Below are positions 25,338-38,097 of a stretch of 64,000 nt of DNA, piece by piece; position 1 is the first letter of the stretch, and the number at the start of each line of letters is the position of its first letter. Source of the DNA: Onchocerca volvulus (Eukaryota; Nematoda; Chromadorea; Rhabditida; Onchocercidae). The stretch covers positions 4,638,368 through 4,702,367 of the forward strand of contig HG738138.1 in assembly GCA_000499405.2 (NCBI GenBank), read 5' to 3'. The notes beneath the pieces were generated by a model. That model saw nothing but the letters and a program-made list of their open reading frames with translations, was not told where the DNA came from and searched no databases. Both the position numbers and the translations under genes were made by a program.

Positions 25338-26966
25338 AACAATGGGGAAGTTATGATGAGTTCCTGGTTGCGTTATTCTGAGATCTTCGCATCGCATTTT
25401 TCTTGTTTCCAGTTTTGTCTAGTTTGGAAATTATTGGTAGGCTTGGAATATTTGAAATTAACGTTTACATGACACAAACGTTGAATTATCCGTTTGGACA
25501 CTCACGGTTTTTTGAACTGTGAGACGGTTAAAAGCGATGAACAGTTGTTCCAACATTCTCGAAGTGGGTATTACTGAAAATTGTTTACTTCATTTGAACC
25601 GTTTATATTAAAAATCAAACCTCTAATATAAATGTACCATAACTTTTCTTTCATAATTGCGTCTTTGTTGTTACGTTGTTAATCTTTTTTTTTTCACTTT
25701 AAATTTTAAAAGATCTCTTTATTTTAACTTTGGTACTTTGGTTTAGACTTAGACTTAGGTTTAGGTAGTCCTTCCCATTGGGTAGTTCCTCTCAAATAAT
25801 ACTAATTGTATCAGAGTCATAGCTGAATTTGACTGCACTAGAGTGCCAAAGTATTAAGTAGACTACCCAGTGTCATCATCTGTGGTTCTTTTATTAGAAT
25901 TATGTAGTATATCATGAATTGTTTTTTTTTTTTTTTTTTTTTTTATCACCATTGCTGAAATGATCGAATTAGCAAAAATTAAAATAGGGGAATATCGTAA
26001 ATTTAGGTGACATAAATAAGCGATTATTGTTTATGATGCTATGAAAATATTCTTTATTTACCACCGAAATATGTTTGTTTTTTTCTTTTCCTTTTTTTTT
26101 TTTCTTTTAATTTCAATCGTCACTGCTGGTATTTTGTGGGACAAAGACAAATAATTTTCAAAGTCCTAATATCATTGTTAATATGACGGGTAGGATGGGT
26201 TGTGTCAATATTATTGCTGTTCGGGTTTCATATGTTATCTTTGTCAATGATCTGCTTAATTAAATACTTATAATATTTTCAGGAATATTATTACATTTCA
26301 ATTTATCTTTTCGTGTCTCAAGAATCCGAGCTTCCGGTATTCATTACTTATGCAAGTGTTTATGTTATTTGAAATAAAAATATTCCTTATTCCATCTTAC
26401 TCCTTTATTTGATTGATTTATTTTTCGGTGTTCTTTTTTAATTAATACATGTTGCGGTCATGTTGTTACTTTAGTAGTTCTTTGCAATGAATTTTCTAAC
26501 AACATTTTCGTGGTAATTTTCTTTGTTGCAGAAGTTTTATATTTATGTTATTTGTTCTTGAAATTTCTGTCATTAATATATTTTGTTTCATGTTGCTCTT
26601 TTTTCAGGTGATGCATTTTTTTACCCGGTTGCGAGTGAAATAATTTTTTTACTGTTGTTTGTTAATCTTCTTTCACTCAAATAAAGTTGTTTTGTTTGCT
26701 CTTACATATATACAGGATATTGACATCTTTTGAAGTTTACACATAAAATTACGAGTGAGACATTCTTATATGGCTAGTTTCACATATTTGTTAAAAAAAG
26801 TTTTCGAAATCTCTAGTCCAAGTAGTGCGGAGGATAACTGTAATTACATCAACAAATAGAGCAAGAAAGAAAAACAGAAAGGTGGAGATCCTACTTCGAT
26901 AAGTGTAGAGATTTGGGGTAGCTTAGCATGATGTTCCATCTCCAGGTATCGTAAGACAATTATAAA

Positions 26967-27080
26967 TTGCAGTGCAAAATAAATTACAGCGATGAAAATA
27001 CAAAGGACAGCAATGAAGATATAAAGGATTCATTCATTTTATGTCAGTCGACTCCTAGAGAATTGGCAAGTGGAAATTTA
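26967..27080 (+). other. Unassigned exon-like segment
   Basis: After a good acceptor (AAATTGCAG) an open frame codes a charged, codon-balanced peptide beginning CKINYSDENTKDSNEDIK and continuing to CQSTPRELASG, after which it becomes hydrophobic and AT-biased. No partner exon or clear donor was found. It could be a remnant, an alternative 3' exon of the upstream helicase gene, or chance. Confidence 0.15.
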
Positions 27081-29042
27081 ATCAATTTTAGTTATTCTTT
27101 CGATATTTGTACTTTTTTAATTTCATTGTGGGTAAATAGATTGAAAGTAGAAAGTCATTCGGATTATTTAGATTTACACTGCTTTGTTTGAAATTTCACG
27201 TGTATTTCTTATCGGAATAAGTTTTTTCCATAAAAATACGGTTTACCACATCAATTGGCATTATCTTATTTGAAATTTATCTGTTTTTATTTTTGACGAG
27301 ATTCAACTTCCATTCGTCTTTCATCACATTGCTATCTTTTTTTCGAAACTGTGGTAAAATGGTTAACAGAGTGCCATCGTAATAAATTTTGTTCCATTAT
27401 AATTTATGATGACAGAAATTTAATGAAACAGTTTTCCGCTGTGACAACTACCTTAGTACGCTATGCCCTCATAGCATATTATTTTAAGAGAGGTTGAATC
27501 AACCGAAAAAAAAAAGGCTGAGAAAAACATGGTACCTAAATGATAGACACAAAATATTTCGAGGATTTTAGTAAATCAACTGGGAATCAAATACAGGATT
27601 AGCAAGTTCGATCAAAACAATTGACTGATAATTCAGTTTTGTACTTTGAACAAAAATAATAATGCTTTATTTAAAAAAAAAAGAATGGTTTCTGATAAAA
27701 ACCTACAAGTTTATCGATGACAAATAGTATTTGTGAATTATGTAATTTCTCAAAGCATTATTTGGAAATAATTTGATCTAAAAATTCATTTTGTAAGTCA
27801 ATATTTATGAAATCATTATTCACTTGGTGCTGCATATCAATTCCACGAATTAACAATTCAGTGCAGAATAATCAATGATATATATGTTCTAAAAGTAACT
27901 GATTAATTTTATTAAATAGTGTTTTTAATTTTTTTAAACAGTGTATTAAACAATTTTTAATTTTTTTAATTTTATTATTTTTCCCTATGTTACGACTATT
28001 TATGATACACTTTGCTTCAGTTTTTGGTAAAAAATAGGGATAAAAACTTATCAGCAAAAAAAAAAAGAAAAACTTATTGGTAAAATAAAAATATATCAGT
28101 AAGATTACTACCATCTAACAGGTGTTATTTCTGAAAGCATGAAGCTGTTTATTGAAAATCATCAAAAAGTTCATCGAAGATTTTGGGCTGGCATGTCGAA
28201 TTTCGTACCAAATTTGCCTTTTTGATAACCGCATTATCATTTCAGAGAAATGATTCTATTATTATTCGATGCAATCGATATTCGAAAGACAAACGATAGA
28301 GCAGCTTGTATGCTTAACAAATTAGGAGAGTCGGTCGTAGCATAGCGTCGGTTGCTCTTCAAAAGGTTGTCAGAATGATGCTATCAAAAGTTTGCGAAAA
28401 TTTATCGTCAAATTTCCTTTCTTCTTACAGTTCATTCATCATATTTTTATTCATTCATTTCCAATATTAGATGCATAAAAGCACAAATCTAATCTGTTAG
28501 ATGAGAATATATCACATCTTCCCTTCGAGTTGAAGTTATTTCAAATTTTGTCTTATAAATTTATAATAATAATTGAAAATTAAATTGTTTTTTAAAAAAA
28601 TCTGCAGAAATCAGGAAAATCATGCCCCGCATAGTTGTTTAATAAAAATTTGGATTCTTACACTAAAATAAATCTTAATTCTTCGAAGTCAACAAAGTCG
28701 GCTACTATCAGGTCTCCTTTTAAACTCACTATCGTTTTCTTTGCACTCCCATTTCGTTTTTATTGACTTTTCCATCTTCCATCATTTTGTCTCCCATTAC
28801 TCTGTAGATTTTGACGCCCCTTTTAAAAAGTCAGTCATTATTGTCACTTTTATAAGGATTTGTGGTATTTGCATTTTCAGATTATTTTCCTCATTTTAAA
28901 TCGTTTATAACATTTAAAAATTCAGGAAAAGTAATTGCAGCAATTTGTTTTGTGAACAGTTTGCAGTTGCGTTAGCTGACTGATTTTTACATTCAAGTTT
29001 CACTATCATTCATGTGACGCTCTGCTTGATTTAACTATTTAC

Positions 29043-29285
29043 ATGATTTTAATCCTAATTCAAAATCTTGAAATTATTGGATGTTTACTAACCATAATTT
29101 CCTTTCGCTGCGACCTATTCATTATTTACTTAGCTAACCTTTTGTGCTCAGCTTGCTCTTACTATTTGTTCTATTTTATTTTCACTACACTGAGAAAAAG
29201 ACTATATCGGCCTTTTCGCTTAAGAAAATCTAGTTTTCTGGATGGAAAACATCAAGAATACCGTGATACGCCTGATATTTTTTGA
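29043..29285 (+). CDS. Possible small two-pass membrane protein
   Basis: A single ATG-started frame of 80 codons. The peptide has two hydrophobic stretches (about residues 2-21 and 25-50), then a basic segment RKRLYRPFRLRK and a polar C-terminus. AATAAA follows about 80 bases after the stop. Placement of basic residues after the second helix is what a real small membrane protein would show, but AT-rich DNA also gives hydrophobic frames by chance. I recognise no family. Confidence 0.3.
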   Translation: MILILIQNLEIIGCLLTIISFRCDLFIIYLANLLCSACSYYLFYFIFTTLRKRLYRPFRLRKSSFLDGKHQEYRDTPDIF

Positions 29286-29790
29286 TCACTGGGACGAATC
29301 ACGAGTTATTTCTGCCATTGATTTTGTCAACAAAATAGTGTGACTTTTGTAAACAACCGAGTCTGAATAAATTTATTATTTGTACGGCTTCCTGTTTTTT
29401 TCTTTTTTTTTTTACAATGAACTGTCTAAAAGTTTTTATAATTTATTATTGTAGACGTATGAGGCGAGTAAAAGTAAATCATATGCTCTGATTGATATTG
29501 ATTGTATTCAATATACAGCTGATATCTGAATTCGCTGACAACGAACAGTTACGAATTACAAAAATTTGATAATTTAATTTTTATAAAAGATGAAACTCGT
29601 ACCGTATGGAAAACGATGAAACTGTTTCAGTATTGTGTAAGCAAGCGCTCGCTTTAGCAAAAGCAGAATTTGCCCTTATGGATCATAAACACTTTGTCAA
29701 TCAGCTTAAAATACAAAAAAAAAAGAAAAGAAAAAAAAAGAAAGAAATTTAAAGGGCAAACGTTTTTAAAAATCAAATATGCATTCTTTT

Positions 29791-31010
29791 GAGAAAAGGA
29801 GGAATATATTAGCTAATAACCAATTCTAACATTTAAAAAGCAATCATTTGTTTTCTTGGAAGATTTTCGATTTTTGAATTTTTTCAAGCATCAGTTAGAA
29901 AGAATCACTGTTAATTATGAAGCAGTGGACAACATTTGTTAATTGCAGATTATCTGTCAAGCAAGGAGAATGTATTATTTCATCTGCCAAATATTTTATG
30001 TATTGCTATAGGATATGGCAATGTTTGAATTTCCTTAAATATTTGATAATTTCCATTCGTTTACATTTTGCTATTCACAGCAATTAAAAAATAGTGATTT
30101 TTAAATATAATATCCGAAATCTTGTGTTGAAAATACTATCACGATACAATGAATGATATTCAGGCTGACTAATACATGTTCCAATAAAAAATCTTTGGTA
30201 ATTTCCATTATGTTAACATTTTGCTAGTCAGTTAGACTTTGACTACTTCTCATCAGCTTTAAAAGTAAAGTAAATCAGTAAGTCCCTTTCTCATTTTTCG
30301 TACTTGCCATCTTGTATTTGAAATAATTTTTGAGTAAAATCAATGTGAATGAGGATATCTTTCTTCAAAAATATTCAATTTGAATAACTTTTCCTTTACA
30401 AGGAATAACAGAACCATTTAAATTTTTTATTCCCAACTGATCCTGTAATTCTTTGTAAAAAGCGAATTATTCAAGTTGAATTTGGACGAGAGATGTTCTC
30501 ATGACGAGAATGAGGAACAGTCATATACTGACTGAGTCTGAATATTTTTCGTGGCAGTATTTAAAAATTATTTCTGTGCGAAAATAAGATGGCATTCTGC
30601 AAATTAATTTTCGGCAAAATCGATTTTTTGTTTAGCGAAACTGTAGCAAAATGATTTATATTGAAAGTCGCGCGCAATTCGAGAATGTTGTCATATTGGA
30701 CGTATTATGATTGCCAACATTTGCATTATTATTCCGTCAGCAAAGCAAAAGGGCGTTGATTTTCTGTGTAGATAAAATATTTTTCAAATTTTTTGTGCTG
30801 TGAGATGAAATAATGCATTTCTCCTTGCTTGACAATTAATTTGCAATTAACTAATATTGTCCACTGCTCTATAATTAGCCATAATTCTTTCTACTTAATT
30901 GAAAAAATTCAAAAATCAAAAATCTTCCAAGAAAATAAATGAGTGCTCTTTAAATATCAGAATCGGTCGTTATTTTTATTAGGTAATATATTCCTCCTTT
31001 TCTTGAAGCG
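29791..31010. repeat. Foldback repeat upstream of BCAT
   Basis: The left arm at about 29791-29988 is the reverse complement of the right arm at about 30801-31010. Matches include GGAATATATTA against TAATATATTCC, the CTTGGAAGATTTT block, GCAGTGGACAA and CAAGCAAGGAGAA. The ~810-bp spacer has no recognisable ORF. In addition, about 30283-30360 resembles 31145-31210 in direct orientation (shared CATCTTGTATTT and AATAATTTTTGAG). The latter copy sits immediately before the BCAT start. Confidence 0.75.
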
Positions 31011-31221
31011 CTAATTTATATTTTACTAAAAGAAATTTACATGTTTTTAGATTGTAGCATTGCTGAATTTTACCAGTTTTCTCGTATGCTTGAACTTTTC
31101 AAATTAAGGAACTCATCATTTAACGATGTTCCTCTTTCCCCGCTTCCTTTTCTCGTATCCATCATCTTGTATTTAATAATTTTTGAGGGTGAAATTAGTG
31201 TGAAATCTTCAGAAACTTCTA

Positions 31222-34168
31222 ATGCACGCTAACATGAATCATTTGAAACAACTGATCTGGTCGGATGTGCTAAATAGATTAATTCGACATAACAGACGTT
31301 TGTTATTACCTTCGAAACTATCCGGATGCTGCTTTCATGCAATCACTACTGAATCTGCTGCATCTTTTAAGATATGTTTCATTATAGTGATTAATTTTAC
31401 GAAATTTAATTACTTAAATTCATGAATAAAGAATATTTCCTTATCAATAAATGCAAACAATTGAAATGGTTTTAGCATTGTGATCTAGAAATCATTGAAG
31501 CAAAACAGGAGCAAATGCAACAGAGGCCAAAACCAGGAAGTGAGCTGTTGTTTGGTCACCTATTTTCAGATCACATGCTTGAGGTTATTTTCAGCACTAA
31601 TTTTTTCACGAAAATTTTTAAATCGCATTTTCAATAATGCAGCATCTGCAGTTTGTAAGAAATTAAACTACAGAATGCTGTAAAATGACGATTCTAGATA
31701 GAATGGACAGCGGAGAAAGGTTGGTCACGACCCTTAATATGTCCACTTCATGACTTAACAATGCATCCTGCTGCCAAGGTTAGCATTTTTAGTATAGAAA
31801 TTCATTTGCTAAATACTACGCATTCTACAATTCAAAGTTTTTATTTCTGAACTAATGCGTTTTTCAATGAAAAAAGCGTTAGTTTAGAAACGAAGTGAAG
31901 AAGGTGAAAATTTGAGATTCAATGAAAAATTCAAATTGGGAAGGCGAGGCAAGGATAGGTGCATAAATGTTTTATCTAGGTTCTTCATTATGCTAGTGAA
32001 TTGTTCGAAGGGATGAAGGCATTCAGATCTGACGATGACAAAATTAATTTGTTCCGCGCGGAAAAAAACATGGAACGCATGTATCGTTCTGCAGTTCGAG
32101 CGGCTCTACCGGTCTCTTCTATTTTTCTTTCCTTAATGCCACAGTTATTTAAATCAGAAAAAAAATTTCATATTGATAAGAAAAGAAAAAAACTTAATTA
32201 AAAATTGGAAATCTTTGAGATAAAAGTCAAACACTGTGTCTTTTTTAGAATTATCGAATCACTCAAGAAACTTAATTAAGAAAAACTTCTATCTAAACAG
32301 CATCCTAGTAAATAATTTATCTTTGGACAATTAATTTACCACAAAACTCCATTACTTGGATTTAAATCAGTGGTGTTGCGTAAGATAATGATATCCCAAA
32401 GGAAATCATGAGATTGCAATCCACTGAAGTAAAAAACTTCAAGTAAATTAAAATATGAGATTGCTTTCATTTGGCAGAAATGGAAAGATTTCGAATCCAA
32501 TTTAAATCGAATTACTAATCGAATAAAAGGAAATTCGAACTTTATTTTTTAAATCATTTTCTTGGAGAAATAAGAATGGACTGAAGCTATTTTCAGACAT
32601 TCGATACAAATGAATTGAAAAAACTTATCTGTGAATTAGTAAATATTGATGCAGATTGGGTACCGAAGTCACCTGGTTCACTCTACATTCGTCCAACACT
32701 TATCGCTACGGAGGTTTTAATCTTGGATGCTTCATTATTAATAATGATAGATGAAGCGATAATCAAGAAGAATGATCAGTGCTAATTTAGCTTGTAATTA
32801 GTTCATTCCGAAAAATATTTTTAAGCCAACTCTTGGAGTATCAGTTGCAAAGCAAGCTTTACTTTTCGTATTAACTGGTCCAGTTGGACAGTACTACTCT
32901 ACCGGATTCAAACCTGTTTCATTGTATGCTGATCCGGCTTGCTGCCGAGCATTTCCTGGTGGTGTTGGGCAGTATAAAATGGGCTGGTAAGGGTCTTGTT
33001 TTAGAACTAGAAGTATTGTTGTCTAATTACTATTGCTTTTTTCATTGAAAATTATTGCAAACAAGCTAAATGGAATTTTGTTGATAAAAATTTCGACAAT
33101 TTTTGCTATTTTGGCAATAAAGGATGCTTTAAAAAATGTTTGTTTTCCTTCAATGCTTCAGTAATTATGCGCCAACATTGTTACTCAGTAATATAGCGAC
33201 TTCGAAAAACTGCCAACAGGTACTGTGGTTGTTTGGTGAAAAGCAATGGATCACAGAGGTAGGATCGATGAATATCTTCATCTACTGGGAGAATGAGCAA
33301 GGAGGTTATTATGAAATTCGTTCTGAATTTTAAAATATGTTCTAAATTCATGCAAAATGTTAGAATCCTAGACTTTCTGTTTCCAACCATTCGTTTCCTA
33401 TCATTTAAAATCAAAAATCTTTAGATAACGAATTACTAACAGCACCATTGTACGATGGACTAATATTACCGGGTATTACCAGAGAGAGCGTTTTACATTT
33501 GGCAAGACAGATGCATGATATCAAAGTTACCGAACGCTATGTTCAAATGGGAGAAGTACGACGAGCCATCAAAGAAGGAAGGGTAAGCTCGGCTTCTGAA
33601 TCCAAAACTGAATCTGAATTTATTTTTTCTTGCATATATGCCAGCGATATCCTTCAAATACAGAAAAAATTGTCTGATCTGCTTTCGTCACTAACATACT
33701 TTGACAAATTAAAAATCAGCGCGCACTTCGACATGTAACAAATTTTTCAATTTCGAAATCTCGAGTTCCTAAAACATGGAAATAGAAAAAAGAAAATGGC
33801 ATTACAGATGCACGAAATGTTTGGCACTGGTACAGCGTGTGTTGTTTCTCCAGTGGAACGAATTTTATATAAAGATCCGTCCACAGGAGATTTCGAAGAA
33901 ATGGTTATACCAACGATAACCCACAGGCCCAATCTTATGCAGAAACTTTACCAAACAATAGTCGACATTCAGGTTATTATTAACTTACTTAAAAAATGGT
34001 TGCTCACTTAATTTATCTGCTTTCAAAAAATTTAATTTTGAAACCGTGATATTATGTTTTTTCAATGATATGTATATTTGATTTGCTAAATGCTAATTAC
34101 AGTACGGAAAGATGAAGATGCCAGAATGGATAACGGAAGTTACTTCAATTTCCCGTTCAACTTCGTAA
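31222..34168 (+). CDS. BCAT: Branched-chain amino acid aminotransferase, probably mitochondrial
   Basis: PLP enzyme that transfers the amino group of Leu, Ile and Val to 2-oxoglutarate. Ten exons: 31222-31386, 31476-31583, 31698-31778, 31980-32111, 32597-32713, 32802-32986, 33162-33304, 33425-33582, 33808-33972, 34103-34168, about 439 residues. The N-terminus is rich in Arg, Leu and Ser without acidic residues until the Glu of TTES, suggesting a mitochondrial presequence. Family blocks: [53 protein letters not shown] with PLP-binding Lys260, [14 protein letters not shown] and [17 protein letters not shown]. The end of exon 1 (donor GTGATT) is the least certain junction. The gene converges on the fucosidase. 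Confidence 0.92.
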
Positions 34169-34513
34169 CTATATCCACTTCTTGAACAATTAACTGTATT
34201 TAAAAAGTGAAGTAAATGTACTGATGAGTGTCTTCTGCACTTCATAATCCATCATTTCCATAAACCCGTTTCATCGGTAAAATCTTTTGTTAACTCTTTC
34301 CAATATAAACGCATCAATTGAGAATTTTGTGAATTAAATTTTTTATTTGCTTACATTATGACTGAAAATATATAAACTGCAACTTAAAGTTAGTGATCAA
34401 AATGTTTAAAAATGAAATTTGTTTGCTTACATTATGACTGAAAATATATAAACTGCAACTTAAAGTTAGTGATCAAAATGTTTAAAAATGAAATCATTCT
34501 CGTTTCTCTGGAA
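34169..34513. other. Convergent 3' region BCAT / fucosidase
   Basis: Only 345 bases separate the two stop codons. Both 3' UTRs must share this space. About 150 of these bases are the 76-bp tandem duplication listed separately. Confidence 0.7.
34346..34497. repeat. 76-bp tandem duplication
   Basis: Two head-to-tail copies start at 34346 and 34422. At least 73 bases are identical, beginning TTTGCTTACATTATGACTG and ending ...AAAAATGAAAT. Perfect identity suggests a recent duplication or an assembly artefact. It lies in the shared 3' region of the BCAT-like and fucosidase genes. Confidence 0.9.
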
Positions 34514-37500
34514 TCACTTGGTACGATTTCTCGCTCTCTGTTGGACTTCACTTTGTTTTTGGTCTTTGAATGGATCATGCTGTAAATAGAAATTAAAGTT
34601 TTTAGTCGATGATAACAAAAGAAAAAAGGAATGAAGATCAGTGACTTTTGAAACTAAACATGTAACATGATGCCAAATTACGCCTTCACATATCGATATT
34701 TCTATGAACCCAAATAAATTATCAAATAAATTTAAATATTTAAACTTACATAAATAGCATCAAAATGCCTGATTCGAACAACGATTGGGCTAAACGCAGC
34801 AAGTCTTTGATGCTTTTTGAAGCTTAGTGTTACTGAATGTCCGGGAATGCCATGCACTTCAAGAAATTCGGTCTTATTAAAATCGAGAAGCACTTCTGCT
34901 GTCAACTAAAATATTCATTTTTTTTTTTTTTTTTTTTTTTTTGTAAGTAAAATATTCGATTAGTTAAATTTCCAGAAATCTAATAAAGGAATGGAAACAT
35001 TTTTGCTGCTGTGTTTTTTCACCAACATGTTTGTTCTGGGAAATTATGGAACAACAGTTATAATCCAGATAATGATGCAACTAACCGTTGATGTGTAAAG
35101 TACAGAAGACAGTGTGACGGTATCATTGATCGGGAATTTGAGAAAAAATACATAAAGTTTGGAGTTCTCCACGTGTTGTACAAAAGTTGTGTTATGTCTC
35201 ACTCTGTATTCGCTTGGTGGACTTATTGTGTACCTTTAATTAGAAATTAACGATCAGCTTGTGAACATGTTTATAACAGTTCCATATAATTATGAAGCTA
35301 ACCAAATACTGAAAATGCTTACCAAATATAGAGTGAATCATTTTGATACATCCATGGGTAAGTGTCAAAAATGGCTTCCTGATTGCGCTTTACCCATCTA
35401 CCAAATTCACGGAGTCGATCCTCAAAAATGGGCGCTATCATTCCGGATTTATCTGGACCAATATTTAACAGCATGTTTCCATTGCAAGCAATAGTTCTCA
35501 CTAGTTGACTAATGAGATATGACACCGTGTTTACGTCTTCACTCTAAATTTTTTAAATCTTGAAAGTTTTTCTCCAACTTCTCCATCATTATCATTTCCA
35601 AAAGTTGATAATACTCTTCCGAGATTTTTCACTTTCTATTTCTTCCACTTTTTCTTTTTCGAAAAAATCATATATTTTTAGCTAATCTTTTCCTATATTC
35701 TGTTGTGAGAAATTTGAATAGCACTAATTTTCTTCATTTGCTGAATAAAGTAAAATCCCATGCATAATAATTAGTATAATGGACTACTTAACAAATTCTG
35801 GTAAAAGAATAATTTACTCGCATATTCCGACGATATCCCCATGATTTTTTATCAAGTGTAAGACAGTTTTCCCATTTGCGTTTTAACAAATAACCTGTAA
35901 TAAATCAACATTTTCCATCATATATTTCTGTCTTCAAAAACTTAGAATTAGTTCATGAATAAATCTTTGAGCAGAACTTTATAAATTTTAATGAAAATTT
36001 GCCGCTTTTCCTCATTTTAGCAACTTTGAAAAGAAGAAACCTGGATCAAAGTGATCTGAATATGTTAAGAAACCTCCATGTTTACCGGAGCTGCCTTCAC
36101 CCCACCGATCATTCACTACTACTGTATCTTTCACTGGGCTAAAAGTGTGAACATAAACTCAGTTGACAATGATAGTGGAGGACGTAAAACTATAAATGAT
36201 TCCGATATCAATTTTATTTGATCAGGCAAAAAAAAAAAAGTATTGACTGCCACAATTTTTTAATGAAAAACAATTGTATTCAACATTATTAAAAGTACAG
36301 ATTTTCAACCTTGAATTATAAAGCCATGCAATAAATTCTTTTGACTTCCAGTAATCATCACTCATTTCCCAGTCTCCATCGCTCCAAATAATTTCTGGTT
36401 CGTAATTTTTCACTATTTCCAACATTTGTGGGTATGATACATACTGCAATTTCATTTTTCAGTTAATTAATTGGCGAAATTTTCACTGATTTTTAATATT
36501 ACAATAAAAGTAAAACTGGAATCACTAGCCTTTACGTAGTCAGCAGTGCCATATTTGCGATCATTAATATAATAGCGATTAAACCACTCATATTGAGAAA
36601 AATATAGACCAAAACGAACTTTGGATTCCAGAAATTCATTCTTTAATTCACCTGTAGCTATATTTAGAAAGAAAGAAAGACACTTTCTATAATTAAACGT
36701 TTAAAAGTAATCGTAATCAGAGAACTGAAAAAGACGTCAATAAGAAAAGAAATGATGATAGATTTTTACATATTCTAGTGAATAGCAAAGATATACGTAA
36801 AATATAAACAATCGTATTTTCGATCAGAAAATGATTCAAGTTAAAATCATTCTACAGAAAAAAAATATTTGAAATGAAATAAGCAGATTTCATACCAACG
36901 ATATCTCTGTGCGGGCCAATATCAACTGAATTCCAGTTCCAGGAGGTTGCGCTTGGCCACATCGTGAAGCCTTCATGATGTTTGCTTGTGAACACAAAAT
37001 ATCTTTAAACGGATCGTTTTTTGCATAAGGAATTACAGTACAATTTGTAGCATATTTGACTAATGAAATTCATACTAACGAAAAGCGAAGAAACTTACCT
37101 TGCTCCAGATGCTTCTACGATATCTCGAAACATGGAAGTGTTGAAGTGTTCAGCTGTGAACTAAAATTCTATGAATTTCCTCACTGCATACTTTATAGTT
37201 TTCATAAAATTTTGAATTTTCCAAAAAAACTTGAAGAAAATTGAAACAATCAGAAACAAACTCATGGACGTACACTTCTGGAAGCCTTCAAAATGAAAAT
37301 TCGTGAGATTTTTGAGCATTTATACTCTTTAGTAAGATTACCATTGGAAATGCAAAATTGGACATACATCTTGAGCAAAATCGGCATAGCTGACATCCGG
37401 TTTGTAATATTTCTTCATGTACTGGATAATATCTGAGTTATTTGATACTTTCCATGCGTACCACATCCATTCCGAACTGAAAGCATCATTCACAATGTGA

Positions 37501-38097
37501 ACGAACATTGTATTCAACAATATAAACAACACGATTACACAATTTTTTTCCGGAAGAAAAGTCGAGAAGTTTAACAATTTCTTGTAAATTAATTAAAAGA
37601 TAGGTATAGAATTACTTACTGAATTGCTGGCACTGAATAAATTCCCCAATGACAAAATATACCAAGTTTGGCATTTTGATACCATTGCGGTATTGGTCTT
37701 GAATCGATTGAATCCCAAGTTGGCTGAATTGTTTTAGTCCGTTAATTTATGTAATTATAAGAATTAGCAGCTTAATAGCTTGCTTAGTTATTAGGGATTT
37801 TAAAATCTTAAATGTCATTAGTAAGATTTGTAACGAAGATTTCTATTTAAATAATAAATAATAGTGGAAAGAAAAATATTGCCTCATTCCGGGACTACAA
37901 ATTAAACATGTACATAACAGCGAACTTGAATACTTCAAACTGTTTTTTTTTTTTTTTTTCTCAGGTGAATCTCGTATCATTCCAATTCTTATCAAAAATA
38001 TGTTGCCTACCAAGTAATTTTTTGCTTGTATCCATTGTTGAGCATCAATGTTAATTAACAGGAGAACAAAAATTCTGGAACTAGGAGTATTCATCAC
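34514..38097 (-). CDS. FUCA1: Alpha-L-fucosidase (GH29)
   Basis: Lysosomal or secreted retaining glycosidase removing alpha-L-fucose from glycans. Thirteen exons in transcript order: 38097-38011, 37723-37620, 37476-37368, 37160-37099, 37002-36896, 36651-36536, 36443-36310, 36138-36041, 35894-35818, 35543-35323, 35233-35086, 34905-34750, 34579-34514, giving 494 residues with all phases matching. Residues about 8-18 ([11 protein letters not shown]) give a short signal peptide. GH29 blocks: [37 protein letters not shown] (substrate-binding His-His), [10 protein letters not shown] with nucleophile Asp217, [26 protein letters not shown] and [15 protein letters not shown], then a C-terminal beta domain. 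A second possible donor (GC type) follows six bases after 36536; the canonical GTAAAG keeps the frame. Confidence 0.94.

Larger units (their letters stand above)
25338..31221. other. Gene-poor region DDX20 - BCAT
   Basis: Nearly 6 kb of AT-rich DNA. It contains poly-T runs (25921-25944, 26093-26103), a possible lone exon-like segment after TTGCAG at 26967-27080, a small hydrophobic ORF (29043-29285) and a foldback repeat (29791-31010). Nothing else is supported. Confidence 0.5.

Noticed and set aside
36531..36536. GC-AG intron between fucosidase exons 6 and 7
   Set aside because: A canonical GTAAAG donor six bases earlier keeps the frame and the family alignment, so no non-canonical site is needed.
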